Positions 33,710 to 42,560 of a DNA stretch of 64,000 nt are shown here, one piece after another. Position numbers and translations under genes: made by a program. Each line of letters starts with the position of its first letter. Positions within the stretch are counted from its first letter, which is position 1. Source of the stretch: Bacillus sp. FJAT-44742. GTDB lineage: Bacteria > Bacillota > Bacilli > Bacillales > Marinococcaceae. The notes under the pieces were generated by a model. The model was given only the letters and a program-made list of their open reading frames with translations. It ran no database searches and was not told the DNA's origin. The stretch covers positions 1,549,133 through 1,613,132 of the forward strand of contig NZ_KZ454936.1 of the NCBI RefSeq assembly GCF_002797315.1, written 5' to 3'.

Positions 33710-34270
33710 ATGAAAAGTGAAAAAGAAAAAATGATATCTGGTGAATCCTACAATCCATTGGATCAGGAATTACTAGCAGAAAGAACAAATGCTAGAAGAC
33801 TAACAAGGTTATTCAATGAATCTGACGAAACAGAAGTGGAGAAAAGAACCGAATTATTAAAAGAGCTGCTCGGTTCCGTGGGAGATAGTTTATACATAGA
33901 GCCAACGTTCCGGTGTGATTACGGGTATAACATACACGCAGGTGAAAACTTCTTTGCTAATTTTGATTGTGTATTTCTAGATGTGTGCGAAATTCGAATT
34001 GGTGATCATTGCTTTATTGCTCCAGGAGTTCATATATATACTGCTACTCATCCATTACCCGCCAGTGAAAGAATATCCAGGGTGGAATATGGGAGGCCGG
34101 TAACTATAGGAGACAATGTGTGGATTGGCGGAAAAGCCGTTATTAATCCAGGCGTTACAGTAGGTAATAATGTTGTCATTGCTTCTGGCTCTATCGTTAC
34201 AAAAGATTTACCCGATAATGTCCTCGCAGGAGGAAACCCAGCAAGAATTATAAAACAAATTCAGGAATAA
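33710..34270 (+). CDS. maa: Maltose O-acetyltransferase family protein
   Basis: A 186-aa left-handed beta-helix (hexapeptide repeat) acetyltransferase using acetyl-CoA. The N-terminal [24 protein letters not shown] is the Maa/LacA domain. [22 protein letters not shown] precedes the helix coils, [14 protein letters not shown] carries the catalytic His, and [19 protein letters not shown] closes the repeats. AAAAGGAG precedes the ATG. The acceptor sugar is uncertain. Confidence 0.9.
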   Translation: MKSEKEKMISGESYNPLDQELLAERTNARRLTRLFNESDETEVEKRTELLKELLGSVGDSLYIEPTFRCDYGYNIHAGENFFANFDCVFLDVCEIRIGDHCFIAPGVHIYTATHPLPASERISRVEYGRPVTIGDNVWIGGKAVINPGVTVGNNVVIASGSIVTKDLPDNVLAGGNPARIIKQIQE

Positions 34271-34519
34271 TTCTGTCCACTGGCTAATATTTTCACTAAC
34301 TTTTAGTAGATAAAAATGATTCAAACTTGTTCTAAGGAATTGTCTTTTGACTATATAAACATCGCAGAACAGCGAAACCCTAAGGGGGTCTCTCACGTAA
34401 AAATAAAAATGAGTAGGTGATAGTACAGGCGTCTGAAAATTGAAAAATATTATACTATCCTCATTATCTCTCATAAAAGAGAACACTAAAGATTATTTCT
34501 ATTACAGGAGGCTGGTACC

Positions 34520-35197
34520 TTGAATAGTTACTCCATACATGAATTCGTGGAAAAGACAAAGAGAAAGGATACGCCGGATGAAGCATTCGGACTGCAGTCG
34601 GAGCGTATTCTTGAAGTAGATTTAACGGGAGAAATATGGGCAAAAATGGGCGCAATGATTTCTTATACAGGAAACATTAAATTTGAACGGGAGCGAGCGT
34701 TAGAACACGGAGTAGAGCGCATGTTCAAAAAGACATTTACCAATGAAGGCGGAGAATTGATGAAGGCAACCGGTCGAGGCCGGTTATTTTTAGCAGACCA
34801 GGGAAAACGAATCACAATTCTGGAATTGGGAAACCGTCAACTTACCGTGAATGGTAATGATCTTTTGGCCTTTGAACCAACGGTAAATTGGGATATACAG
34901 CTGATGCGTAAAGTAGCCGGCATGATGTCTGGTGGATTATTTAATATTACCCTGCAAGGAGAAGGAAAAGCAGCGATTACCACATACTTTGAACCGCTGA
35001 CACTTCCTGTTAGCCAAGGAAACCCCGTGTATACTGATCCAACTGCCACGGTGGCCTGGTCGGGAGAACTGGAACCGGAATTTCACACTGACATCAACTA
35101 TCGTACCTTTCTCGGGAGAGGAAGTGGTGAATCAATTCAAATGAAGTTTGAAGGAGAAGGATTTGTTATTGTGCAGCCTGGCTTTGAAACAGAGTAA
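34520..35197 (+). CDS. AIM24 family protein
   Basis: A 225-aa all-beta protein of the AIM24/TIGR00266-like family. EVDLTGEIWAKMGAMISYTGNIKF, GRGRLFLADQGKRITILEL and FLGRGSGESIQMKFEGEGFVIVQP are typical. The start is TTG 34520 with CAGGAGG upstream. Bacterial members have no settled function. It is monocistronic. Confidence 0.87.
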   Translation: MNSYSIHEFVEKTKRKDTPDEAFGLQSERILEVDLTGEIWAKMGAMISYTGNIKFERERALEHGVERMFKKTFTNEGGELMKATGRGRLFLADQGKRITILELGNRQLTVNGNDLLAFEPTVNWDIQLMRKVAGMMSGGLFNITLQGEGKAAITTYFEPLTLPVSQGNPVYTDPTATVAWSGELEPEFHTDINYRTFLGRGSGESIQMKFEGEGFVIVQPGFETE

Positions 35198-35246
35198 GGC
35201 TAGCGGAAATACTTTAGCACCACTTTTAATTGTTTGAAGGAACGAA

Positions 35247-35277
35247 AAAAGAGAACCCTCCTAGGAGGGCTCTTTTC
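35247..35277 (+). terminator. Terminator of the AIM24 gene
   Basis: agag..ccctcct pairs with aggaggg..ctct, followed by TTTT. The remaining bases up to 35547 are AT-rich and show nothing else I can name. Confidence 0.8.
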
Positions 35278-35547
35278 TATGGACACGGTGTGTATTATTA
35301 TATATGCAATGCTACTGCATAAAGACAGTACGTTTTTAAAAATCCTCGAATATATATAGTCTGTCTGAAATTCCTTTATGCATTCAACATTTTTCTTTAA
35401 TGTTATTAGCATCTTTACAGACAAGATCTTCTAATCAAAATACTTAATCTAAAGCAGTTCAGTTTTATCTACATTACTTTGTTGCTTCACGTAACAATTA
35501 AATGAAAACAACCATCACCCTTGTTATTAGACTGAGAGGCGAAAAAT

Positions 35548-35817
35548 ATGGATCAAATACTTATTACGTTAACTTTTCTTTTGGTACTGTTTTTATTACT
35601 AAAAGTAATTACTTTAGAAACACGGTTAAAGGGTATGAAATACACATTAGAGAAACTAGCAGAACATTCTAATGTAGAAGACCCGATAAATAACTATTTA
35701 CGTGACCTTATTAAAGAGGGAAATGACGTATTAGCAGTAAAGAGGGCGAGAGATCATCTAGGATTATCACTAATAGAAGCAAAAAACTATATTGAGAATT
35801 TAAAAGAGCAAGTGTAG
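35548..35817 (+). CDS. Membrane-anchored protein with L7/L12 C-terminal-like domain
   Basis: 89 aa. An N-terminal membrane helix (ILITLTFLLVLFLLLKVITL) is followed by a short coil. The last 40 residues (LIKEGNDVLAVKRARDHLGLSLIEAKNYIENL) have the helix pattern of the ribosomal L7/L12 C-terminal domain. Such stand-alone proteins are found in Bacillota, with unknown role. GAGAGG precedes the ATG. Confidence 0.75.
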   Translation: MDQILITLTFLLVLFLLLKVITLETRLKGMKYTLEKLAEHSNVEDPINNYLRDLIKEGNDVLAVKRARDHLGLSLIEAKNYIENLKEQV

Positions 35818-35947
35818 AAGTCCCCCTTATATTTTCGTAGAAGCCATGAGTTAGTTAACCTTGAAAATGCAAAAAATGATAGGAGTTTAGCAGGTGGATT
35901 TACAGGGCAATGACTTTTATAAAAGTCATTAACCAAGGAGTGTTTCG

Positions 35948-36052
35948 ATGGAATGGTATTACTGGGTTCTTATCATTCTCTTTATTTTATCAGTTATTAT
36001 TCGGTTTCGTATAAAAGTTAAAAATCATGGGGGAAAAGATAATGATGAATAA
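35948..36052 (+). CDS. Small single-TM protein (34 aa)
   Basis: MEWYYWVLIILFILSVIIRF followed by a basic and then polar tail. AAGGAGTG lies at good spacing before ATG 35948. Its 3' end overlaps the start of the next small membrane protein gene, which supports translation of both. Confidence 0.55.
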   Translation: MEWYYWVLIILFILSVIIRFRIKVKNHGGKDNDE

Positions 36053-36215
36053 AGACGTCCTTATGTATATCATTGTCTATCCTCTCTTTGCTCTTCTTCT
36101 CGCCTTGGGACTGCCCTATTTATTCGGCGGCAGGCTGTACCTGTCCACACTTACTGGTCCATTGGCTGTGCTGTTATTTGGTATTTACCACATTAAAAAT
36201 AAGAAATCCGCCTGA
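36042..36215 (+). CDS. Small two-TM protein (57 aa)
   Basis: Two hydrophobic segments (YIIVYPLFALLLALGLPYLF and LTGPLAVLLFGIYHI) with a short loop and basic C-terminus. The start is taken as ATG 36042 (or 36045) with GGGGGAAAAG upstream; it overlaps the preceding 34-aa gene by 11 bases. Function unknown. Confidence 0.6.
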   Translation: MMNKDVLMYIIVYPLFALLLALGLPYLFGGRLYLSTLTGPLAVLLFGIYHIKNKKSA

Positions 36216-36295
36216 CGTTTTCTAATAAATGAATCAGGATGAACACCATGGGAAAGGCCATTTTTTATAAGACTGGTGCTCGCTTGATTAGGAAA

Positions 36296-36487
36296 CTAGA
36301 ATCTATTTTGACTAACTGCGATCACTCTTTTAGCCGAATCATTTTTCCCGCTTATCAATTCAGCTTTTATTAATTCAAGCATGGCAAAACCAATTGTATA
36401 CGGTACCTGTGCACCTGGAAGTTTACTAATATTGAGGAAGAAGCGAAACGATGAGTAAGAACAGTGTACCAGCAGAACAAATAGGGC
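36296..36487 (-). pseudogene. Possible gene remnant of unknown identity
   Basis: An open frame without a start codon on the minus strand reads like real protein (KLPGAQVPYTIGFAMLELIK, ending in AKRVIAVSQNRF and a TAG). It lies in a 377-base gap that otherwise contains nothing recognisable. I cannot name the family, and chance is possible. Confidence 0.25.
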
Positions 36488-36592
36488 TTAAGTGGTCCCG
36501 ATAAATGGCCACATTTTTATTTTCCCTTTCATATTAACGTGAAATGATTGAGATTACTTTAACAGACTATCTTAATAGGATGGGGAGATATA

Positions 36593-36793
36593 ATGGGTGA
36601 AAACTTCAAAAACGGTCTGATTTCTGCGGCCATGTTTGCTGGCATTGCAATCCTCTTTGGTTACTTTGTATATGAGGAAATAAGATGGGGATACGTCATA
36701 GGTCTATCAATAGGTGGTTTTATTTCCTGGTGCTTTATTATTCCTTGGATGAATAAACGCCGGGTGAAAAAAGAACAGGAAGCTGACAAGTAG
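36593..36793 (+). CDS. Small two-TM protein (66 aa)
   Basis: Two membrane helices (LISAAMFAGIAILFGYFVY and VIGLSIGGFISWCFIIPWM) followed by a lysine/arginine-rich tail (NKRRVKKEQEADK). GATGGGGAG precedes the ATG. No family recognised. Confidence 0.65.
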   Translation: MGENFKNGLISAAMFAGIAILFGYFVYEEIRWGYVIGLSIGGFISWCFIIPWMNKRRVKKEQEADK

Positions 36794-37005
36794 AAATTAT
36801 GAATTGTTTATTTAGCAAGACTCTAAGAAAGCCTTCGGTTGCTTGCCAACTAGTCATCTATCTCAAAACATAACATACTATTTTGCAATGAGTCATACAG
36901 CAGACATGGCAAACCATCTTAAAATACTCGCTTTTTATCCTCTAGCAAAAGGATGTGAAAGGTGAAGGTTTAACTAGTTGAGGAAGGATGAACTAGAAAA
37001 GCGAA

Positions 37006-37728
37006 TTATTTATCAAACCGGTAAGTAAACACAATCCATCCGATGATCAAAAGGGGTTCTGTTTCCTCGTTTACTTGTCCAGGCTCCACCCTTAAGTAAC
37101 GCTCCCCATAAGACCCTCTGTAAACTTCCCCAATAAGGTCACCATCTTTTACTACTTCAATTGTTGATCGAATACTCCTGGCACGGAATTCGTAAGCATG
37201 CTCACCGATTGTGAGCCGAGTCAGTTCTCGTAACGTAGCTATATTTTTTGCTCGAAGGTCAGTATAAATCTTGGCTATCTTTGTATTTCTCTCCCATATG
37301 GTATAGTGTTCATTACCTCTCTCTTTGGTTTCACTTGTAACCAAAAAAGAGCTGCCACCGTTTATAAAATTAAACTTCAACCTCAAAAACCAAAGCCCTG
37401 GAGTACGCATCAAATCAGCTATAATCTTATGATAGGTTTTGGTGTACACCCGGTTATAAGAAGCCACTAATGACTCTTCTTTATATATCTTCTTTTCTCC
37501 AGTTAGCCACTTATCCCTCATAGAAGTAGACCATTGCCTGGAAGAATGAACAGGAGTATAAGCCGAGTCTTTTTTCCTTTGCTGTATACTAATCCACAAA
37601 ACAATGGGAGAAAAAAACAGAAAGAGAAAAGAGAACAATAATTGGTTGGGATCAAATTCGCCTATGAAAGCCCATCGCAAGCAAATACCAAACAGTGCTA
37701 CACACCACAAAGTAATCATTTTTGTCAT
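37006..37728 (-). CDS. Membrane-anchored hypothetical protein (240 aa)
   Basis: Two N-terminal membrane helices (residues about 4-20 and 28-48), then a basic linker and a ~150-residue beta-rich cytoplasmic domain ending in GSYGERYLRVEPGQVNEETE. The strand pattern with short charged turns recalls tubby/LURP-like domains, but I would not assign it. The ribosome site is weak (AGGAATTTTT), so the start could be a later ATG. Confidence 0.65.
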   Translation of the reverse strand: MTKMITLWCVALFGICLRWAFIGEFDPNQLLFSFLFLFFSPIVLWISIQQRKKDSAYTPVHSSRQWSTSMRDKWLTGEKKIYKEESLVASYNRVYTKTYHKIIADLMRTPGLWFLRLKFNFINGGSSFLVTSETKERGNEHYTIWERNTKIAKIYTDLRAKNIATLRELTRLTIGEHAYEFRARSIRSTIEVVKDGDLIGEVYRGSYGERYLRVEPGQVNEETEPLLIIGWIVFTYRFDK

Positions 37729-38210
37729 AAAAATTCCTCGTTTATATGATGTTGTAATTTTATTTGGGACGTTAGTTCTTCCTGTTAGTAATACATCCCA
37801 AGGTTTCCTTGTATTGTTAATATTCTATCACTATCATTCACGCCAGCTTTACCAATACTTCTATATTCCTTTACTTTTGAGCTCATCTTCTTCAGTCAGG
37901 GAACTAAGACCTTTAAAGTAAGAGAGTTAAAGCAGACCCTTCTCTATGGTGGAAACGATGAATGACAGTAGGTAGCAAGCACTAAAGCTGAGAATGTACG
38001 TTAACTATTAAGTTGATACGAAAAGCTTCACTAATGGTTTCATGCAATAACAGAGTTTATGGATTATTTCCCTTTTATACGATTAAAGCATGATTAGAAC
38101 CTTTTTCAATCATGTGTTTTTGTCTTTTTAAATTTTAATTTAATGGTAATTGTACCAATCCTTATTGATCAGAATAATAGGTGTAGTTTTTTTTCGTATC
38201 CAACAAATTG

Positions 38211-38239
38211 TTGCACAATTTATTAAGCGTGTATATAAT
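38211..38239 (+). promoter_or_regulatory. Sigma-A promoter of the GntR-ABC operon
   Basis: TTGCAC (38211-38216), exactly 17 bases, then a consensus TATAAT (38234-38239). The rest of the 577-base gap from 37729 shows no gene. Confidence 0.75.
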
Positions 38240-38248
38240 GTACATATT

Positions 38249-38267
38249 GTATATATGACATATAAAC
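38249..38267. promoter_or_regulatory. Operator-like dyad for the YtrA-type regulator
   Basis: GTATATATG-A-CATATAAAC, a 9-bp inverted repeat with one mismatched pair, ten bases after the -10. Position and form fit autorepression by the GntR/YtrA-family protein encoded next. Confidence 0.6.
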
Positions 38268-38305
38268 ACTAGATACACTTATTCTATTAAAAAAGAGGGA
38301 GCGAC

Positions 38306-38677
38306 ATGCAAATTATAATCTCCAACAGTTCAAAGGAGCCGATATATGAACAAATTACGAATCAAATTAAATCTTCTATCTTATCAGGTGAAATACAGGA
38401 GGGAGAAGCCATACCTTCCATGAGACAACTCGCAAAGGATTTGCAAATTAGCGTTATTACAACGAAACGCGCTTATGAGGAATTGGAGAAGGAAGGATTT
38501 ATCTACTCCATTGTCGGCAAAGGATCATTCGTGGCAGAGCAAAATTTAGAGATTATAAGAGAAAAGAAGCTCAAAGTAATTGAGGAGCAGCTGACTGCAG
38601 TCATAACGAACAGCAGGGAAATTGGATTGTCTCTAGATGAGCTGCACCAGTTACTGGACTTGTTATACGAGGAGTGA
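38306..38677 (+). CDS. GntR family regulator, YtrA subfamily
   Basis: A 123-aa short GntR protein. The winged helix-turn-helix (PIYEQITNQIKSSILSGEIQ, PSMRQLAKDLQISVITTKRAYEELEKEGFIYSIVGKGSFV) is followed by a short dimerisation tail only, as in YtrA/YhcF. Such regulators repress the ABC operon they head and respond to cell-envelope stress. It is five bases upstream of the ATPase gene. Confidence 0.92.
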   Translation: MQIIISNSSKEPIYEQITNQIKSSILSGEIQEGEAIPSMRQLAKDLQISVITTKRAYEELEKEGFIYSIVGKGSFVAEQNLEIIREKKLKVIEEQLTAVITNSREIGLSLDELHQLLDLLYEE

Positions 38678-38682
38678 ATTAA

Positions 38683-39549
38683 ATGGAATATGTAGTTGAA
38701 TTAGAAAGAGTTACAAAAGATTTGAATGGGTTTTCCGTGAAAAATATTGATTTGCAAGTAAAGAAAGGTTTTGTTACAGGATTTATTGGTGAAAATGGTT
38801 CGGGAAAATCAACAACGATAAAAATGATGATGAATTTATTAAAGCCAGATGCCGGGGAAGTGAGGGTTTTTGGTTTGGACTATAAGACACATGAAAAGGC
38901 GATCAAGGAACGCATTGGTTTTGTTTATGATGGCAATGTATTTTTTGAAGGGCTGAATCTAAAAGATATTAAGCAAATTGTTGGACCAGCCTACAAACAA
39001 TGGGATGATCATCTTTTTAATCAATATGTGAAACAATTCGATTTACCTCTTAATAAAGCGATCAAAACATTCTCAAAAGGCATGCAAATGAAGGCTTCAT
39101 TAGCTATTGCCCTGTCGCATCACGCAGAGCTCATCATAATGGATGAACCGACAGCAGGACTGGATCCTATTTTCAGAAGGGAACTGCTGGATTTATTGCA
39201 AGAATTAATGATTGATGGGAACCGAACAATTTTTTTCTCCACACATATTACGACAGATTTAAATCGTATCGCTGATTATATTGCTTTTATTAATAAAGGG
39301 GAATTAATGTTTAATCACTCCATTCACGATGTAGCTGAAAACTATGCGCTGGTGAAAGGAGGCATTGATCTCTTGGATAGAGATACGGAATCGGATTTCA
39401 TTCATGTTCATCGTGCCCCAACAGGCTTTGAGGCATTAACAGACAATATTCAAGCAGTGAAAAATACGTTCAGAGACTCTGTTGTCATTGAACAAGCATC
39501 ATTGGAAGATATTATGTATTACATGAAAGGAGGCAAACAAAATGTTTAA
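38683..39549 (+). CDS. ABC transporter ATP-binding protein
   Basis: 288 aa. Walker A GENGSGKST, signature FSKGMQMKAS (a variant of LSGGQ, usual in the YtrB/BcrA-like group), Walker B ELIIMDEPTAGLD, and the switch His in FFSTHI. Translation is coupled to the next gene, with an eight-base overlap at 39542-39549. It should energise the permease encoded next. Confidence 0.93.
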   Translation: MEYVVELERVTKDLNGFSVKNIDLQVKKGFVTGFIGENGSGKSTTIKMMMNLLKPDAGEVRVFGLDYKTHEKAIKERIGFVYDGNVFFEGLNLKDIKQIVGPAYKQWDDHLFNQYVKQFDLPLNKAIKTFSKGMQMKASLAIALSHHAELIIMDEPTAGLDPIFRRELLDLLQELMIDGNRTIFFSTHITTDLNRIADYIAFINKGELMFNHSIHDVAENYALVKGGIDLLDRDTESDFIHVHRAPTGFEALTDNIQAVKNTFRDSVVIEQASLEDIMYYMKGGKQNV

Positions 39550-40147
39550 TTTAATCAGGCGTGATGTCATATTACAAAAACGGCAACTATGGATCTATAT
39601 TCCTTTCATCTCTTTTTTTATTATTATGGATTCTCATCCTGCTTTGATTTTTCTCGTTGCCAGTGTTTTTATTCCGTTTAATTCATTTGCTTACGATGAG
39701 AAAGCGCAGACGAACATCTTATTAAACTCCTTGCCTTATACACGTAAGGAAATTATCGCATCACGCTATATTGGTGCTATTGTTTATATGATTTTAGCTA
39801 TCGTAGTGACTAGTCTGGCATTATTTGTTTCGAATACTATGTTTTCGGCAACACATATTGCCATTGCCAGTGGTTTATTCCTGCTGTTTGCTGCATTCAC
39901 CTTTCCTCTGTTTTATATATTTAAGCCTGGCTATATATCTTATGTGGTTCTCATTACCTTTCTTCTACTAGCAGGTATTGGACCACCTATTTTCATATTT
40001 TTAGCAGAGAATTTAACAGCAATTACTGATTTTATTTCCAGTTTATCCATCCCTTTTATCTATACAGGAGCGACGGTGATTGTGTTGTTCTTCTATGCTG
40101 TTTCGTGGGGAATTACCACTATTATTTACCAGAGAAAAGCGTTCTAA
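39542..40147 (+). CDS. ABC-2 type transporter permease
   Basis: A 201-aa protein with six hydrophobic segments. The N-terminal FNLIRRDVILQKRQLWIYIPF and the early NILLNSLPYTRKEIIASRY motif are common in Bacillus ABC-2 permeases with YtrA-type operons. It pairs with the ATPase. Its substrate is unknown; peptide antibiotic or lipid handling is typical. Confidence 0.87.
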   Translation: MFNLIRRDVILQKRQLWIYIPFISFFIIMDSHPALIFLVASVFIPFNSFAYDEKAQTNILLNSLPYTRKEIIASRYIGAIVYMILAIVVTSLALFVSNTMFSATHIAIASGLFLLFAAFTFPLFYIFKPGYISYVVLITFLLLAGIGPPIFIFLAENLTAITDFISSLSIPFIYTGATVIVLFFYAVSWGITTIIYQRKAF

Positions 40148-40295
40148 GCAGGGGGCATTTACATCTGTTTAATCCTATGAAGGGATTATTGTAAGCATTC
40201 TAATGAGAAGGAGGCAGGAAGGGGGAGGAACCTAAGTTGAAGAATATGTTTTCTATGTTACTTGTGGTTGGGGAATAGTCACTCTCGGATTATTT

Positions 40296-41087
40296 GTGGC
40301 TACATTTGCTGGGAGTATTGTCGAAGATCAGTTATTAATGACTAGAGATGGTAGATTCATTGTTCAAGCAGTCGTGATGAGTCTCATCGTTGTGCCATCC
40401 ATTTTATATGTTTATCAGAGACTATATAGGGTCACGGGCAAGCCGACAAGACCCGTCTATTCTTTAAAAAGAGCACATCACTTTTTTACGGGCTTCTTTC
40501 TTGTGATCGGACTCTTCTTCGTTGGGTTATTCATTTCCAGCTCATTAGGTTGGCTTACCATTGATCAATGGCACGCATCCCAGTATTGGATCGGTGCATT
40601 CCTTTTTAATATGTTGATTGCGTTTTTTTACGAAGCTTTGTCTGAGGAACTCGCCTTGCGCGGATTTGTCTTCGATGTGCTACGTCACCGTTTCACCGTC
40701 TGGTTTTCTGTGTTCATACAGACACTTTTATTTGTGGGGGTTTCCATTGGGTTTTCAGTATTACAAGTAATCGTTGGAATGGTACCACTTGAAAACATCT
40801 TTATCATTCCCTCTATGATTTTACTGTTCTTTTTCGGCATAGCTTTAGCGCTAATGCGAATCTGGACAGATAGTTTGTGGGCATCCATAGGCTTTCATTT
40901 AGGATACTTAGAAATATCTCGTTTCTTGATCATGCCAACAGAATATGGTGCACCGCCGATTATGACGTTTCAAGATACAATTACGTATGGAGCAGGAGCA
41001 AGCTTTTTAATAATGTTTATAATTTTGGGAGCAAGCTTTATTCTGCTTATATTACTTGGAACGAAGCGTATGCAGAAGAATAAATAA
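40296..41087 (+). CDS. CPBP family intramembrane metalloprotease, probably frameshifted at its 5' end
   Basis: A 263-aa membrane protein. YEALSEELALRGFVFDVL carries the EExxxR motif and SIGFHLGYLE the later His. GTG 40296 has no ribosome site. A good site (GGGGGAGG) precedes TTG 40237, whose frame reads KNMFSMLLVVGE and hits TAG at 40276. Adding one G to the GGGG run at 40270-40273 would join that to GIVTLGLFVATFAGS in this frame. The gene follows the ABC permease and may serve as its immunity or processing partner. Confidence 0.78.
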   Translation: MATFAGSIVEDQLLMTRDGRFIVQAVVMSLIVVPSILYVYQRLYRVTGKPTRPVYSLKRAHHFFTGFFLVIGLFFVGLFISSSLGWLTIDQWHASQYWIGAFLFNMLIAFFYEALSEELALRGFVFDVLRHRFTVWFSVFIQTLLFVGVSIGFSVLQVIVGMVPLENIFIIPSMILLFFFGIALALMRIWTDSLWASIGFHLGYLEISRFLIMPTEYGAPPIMTFQDTITYGAGASFLIMFIILGASFILLILLGTKRMQKNK

Positions 41088-41248
41088 CAATAAGAGCTAC
41101 CCTCAACTAAGGAGCTGGAAGGAAACCTGCTGGAAGTTACATTTCCATTTGATAAAGGTTCTTGAAGCCTGATTTTCAATGAAACAAGTGAGGAATTCTT
41201 CTTCAAGGGTTAGAGTAAAGGTCTATACAGAAAAATACTATATTCAAT

Positions 41249-41286
41249 AAAGGATTAATGGACACAAAGCAGTAATCCTTTTTATA
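41249..41286 (+). terminator. Terminator downstream of the CPBP gene
   Basis: aaaggatta (41249-41257) pairs with taatccttttt (41273-41283). Otherwise the 41088-41404 gap shows nothing. Confidence 0.7.
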
Positions 41287-41404
41287 TTGAAGAAAATAAT
41301 GTATGAATGGTTAATAATATATGAATGATTAAATAATTCCAAAAAATATGATAATGTAACACCATGTTTTACAAAATATGTTTTTAGAAAGGGGGTCTTT
41401 TTAA

Positions 41405-41962
41405 TTGCGCGGCACCTATATCATCTTATCGCTGGCTGCGTCATTATCTCTTTTAGTCACTGCTTGTTCCCTCAATCCACTTACCAACGACATTACCGTG
41501 AAAGAAGTAGAAGTAAACATCATATCAAAAGACCATAAGATGTCTTTATATCATGGCCAGCCCGATACACAGGTTACACTATCCAAGCTTGAATACCGAA
41601 TCTACCTTCAGGAAGGCTCCAAATCTTTACTTGAAAATCAATACACGCCTAGAATACTCCCCCTGGAGTCCCTTTACACCTTTGTTCGCGGGAACGTGGG
41701 TCACAACATATTTAACGACGAAGAACAAATAGAGCAGGGCTTCTTTATCCCTGTAAAAGGTCCGATTAGAGAAAACGGAAACCTTGTTTACATACAGCAA
41801 TACATACTGGGAACAGAGAACAGGACTTCTCAGCTTTCAGGCTCTCCCGAGAAGACAGAACTTGAAGCCTTAAGAGACTATGCTAAAGAGAATCACTTTG
41901 TCATTTCAAATGATAGAGGTGATGATGTCTACCGTCTGGACCTTAGAGATTTTAAAGAGTAA
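41405..41962 (+). CDS. Lipoprotein (185 aa)
   Basis: A lipoprotein signal peptide: a hydrophobic segment IILSLAASLSLLVTACS with lipobox VTAC, giving Cys21 at the membrane surface. The mature domain has no recognised family and is polar and beta-rich (QVTLSKLEYRIYLQEGSK). The start is TTG 41405 after AAAGGGGG. Monocistronic. Confidence 0.75.
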   Translation: MRGTYIILSLAASLSLLVTACSLNPLTNDITVKEVEVNIISKDHKMSLYHGQPDTQVTLSKLEYRIYLQEGSKSLLENQYTPRILPLESLYTFVRGNVGHNIFNDEEQIEQGFFIPVKGPIRENGNLVYIQQYILGTENRTSQLSGSPEKTELEALRDYAKENHFVISNDRGDDVYRLDLRDFKE

Positions 41963-42203
41963 TCCATGCTTCTTTATGCCAGAAATGGGAGTGAGAGAAA
42001 ACTTAAAAAGGAACTAACACGGCATATAGTGTTTCAAAAACGGGGCGTATTGTTGAAGAAGGACACCATTCTAGTTTAAAAATAAAAATAATCATTATCT
42101 ATATTTAGCAGTCATAAAAACCAGTCGGTCCTAAAGGCTAATTATTTTTATATAATGCTATAAAAAAAGAGTCATGGCCATTATAGAAGATGCAATTAAA
42201 AGC

Positions 42204-42232
42204 AAAAGCTGAGTCTCATGGACTCAGCTTTT
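42204..42232 (-). terminator. Terminator of the SGNH remnant
   Basis: A perfect 12-bp stem aaaagctgagtc / gactcagctttt followed on the minus strand by T-rich sequence. Confidence 0.7.
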
Positions 42233-42233
42233 A

Positions 42234-42524
42234 TTAGTTTTCAAAATAAGGCTTTAGGACCTCAATTCCAACGTCGGCAAGAATTCTCTGTCCTTCCGTT
42301 GTTGGATGAATATCTCCCTCGATAATATAGTCTGCTTGATTTTTGCAAAATGCTTTATATGCATCCACAATGTAAATATTTTCGTGGTGCTCCTCCAATA
42401 GACTAAACTGTTTATTAATATCGGGCAATACCTCGGAGCCAATACCATGTAGGGGGTCATCGTGAAGCGGATTATAGACATTGTAAATAATGGGGAGCGA
42501 GGGTTCATCCCGTATTGTGTTATG
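42234..42524 (-). pseudogene. SGNH/GDSL hydrolase, C-terminal fragment only
   Basis: The open frame reads LPIIYNVYNPLHDDPLHGIG and ends with GDIHPTTEGQRILADVGIEV, which is block V (catalytic Asp-x-x-His) of YpmR/LipL-type GDSL hydrolases. The catalytic serine half is absent: upstream the frame meets a stop at 42525-42527 and then the promoter region of the divergent PAS-STAS gene. A terminator is still present. Confidence 0.75.
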
Positions 42525-42560
42525 CTAAGAGGCGTATCTTATTAATATAGGGGTGAAAAA

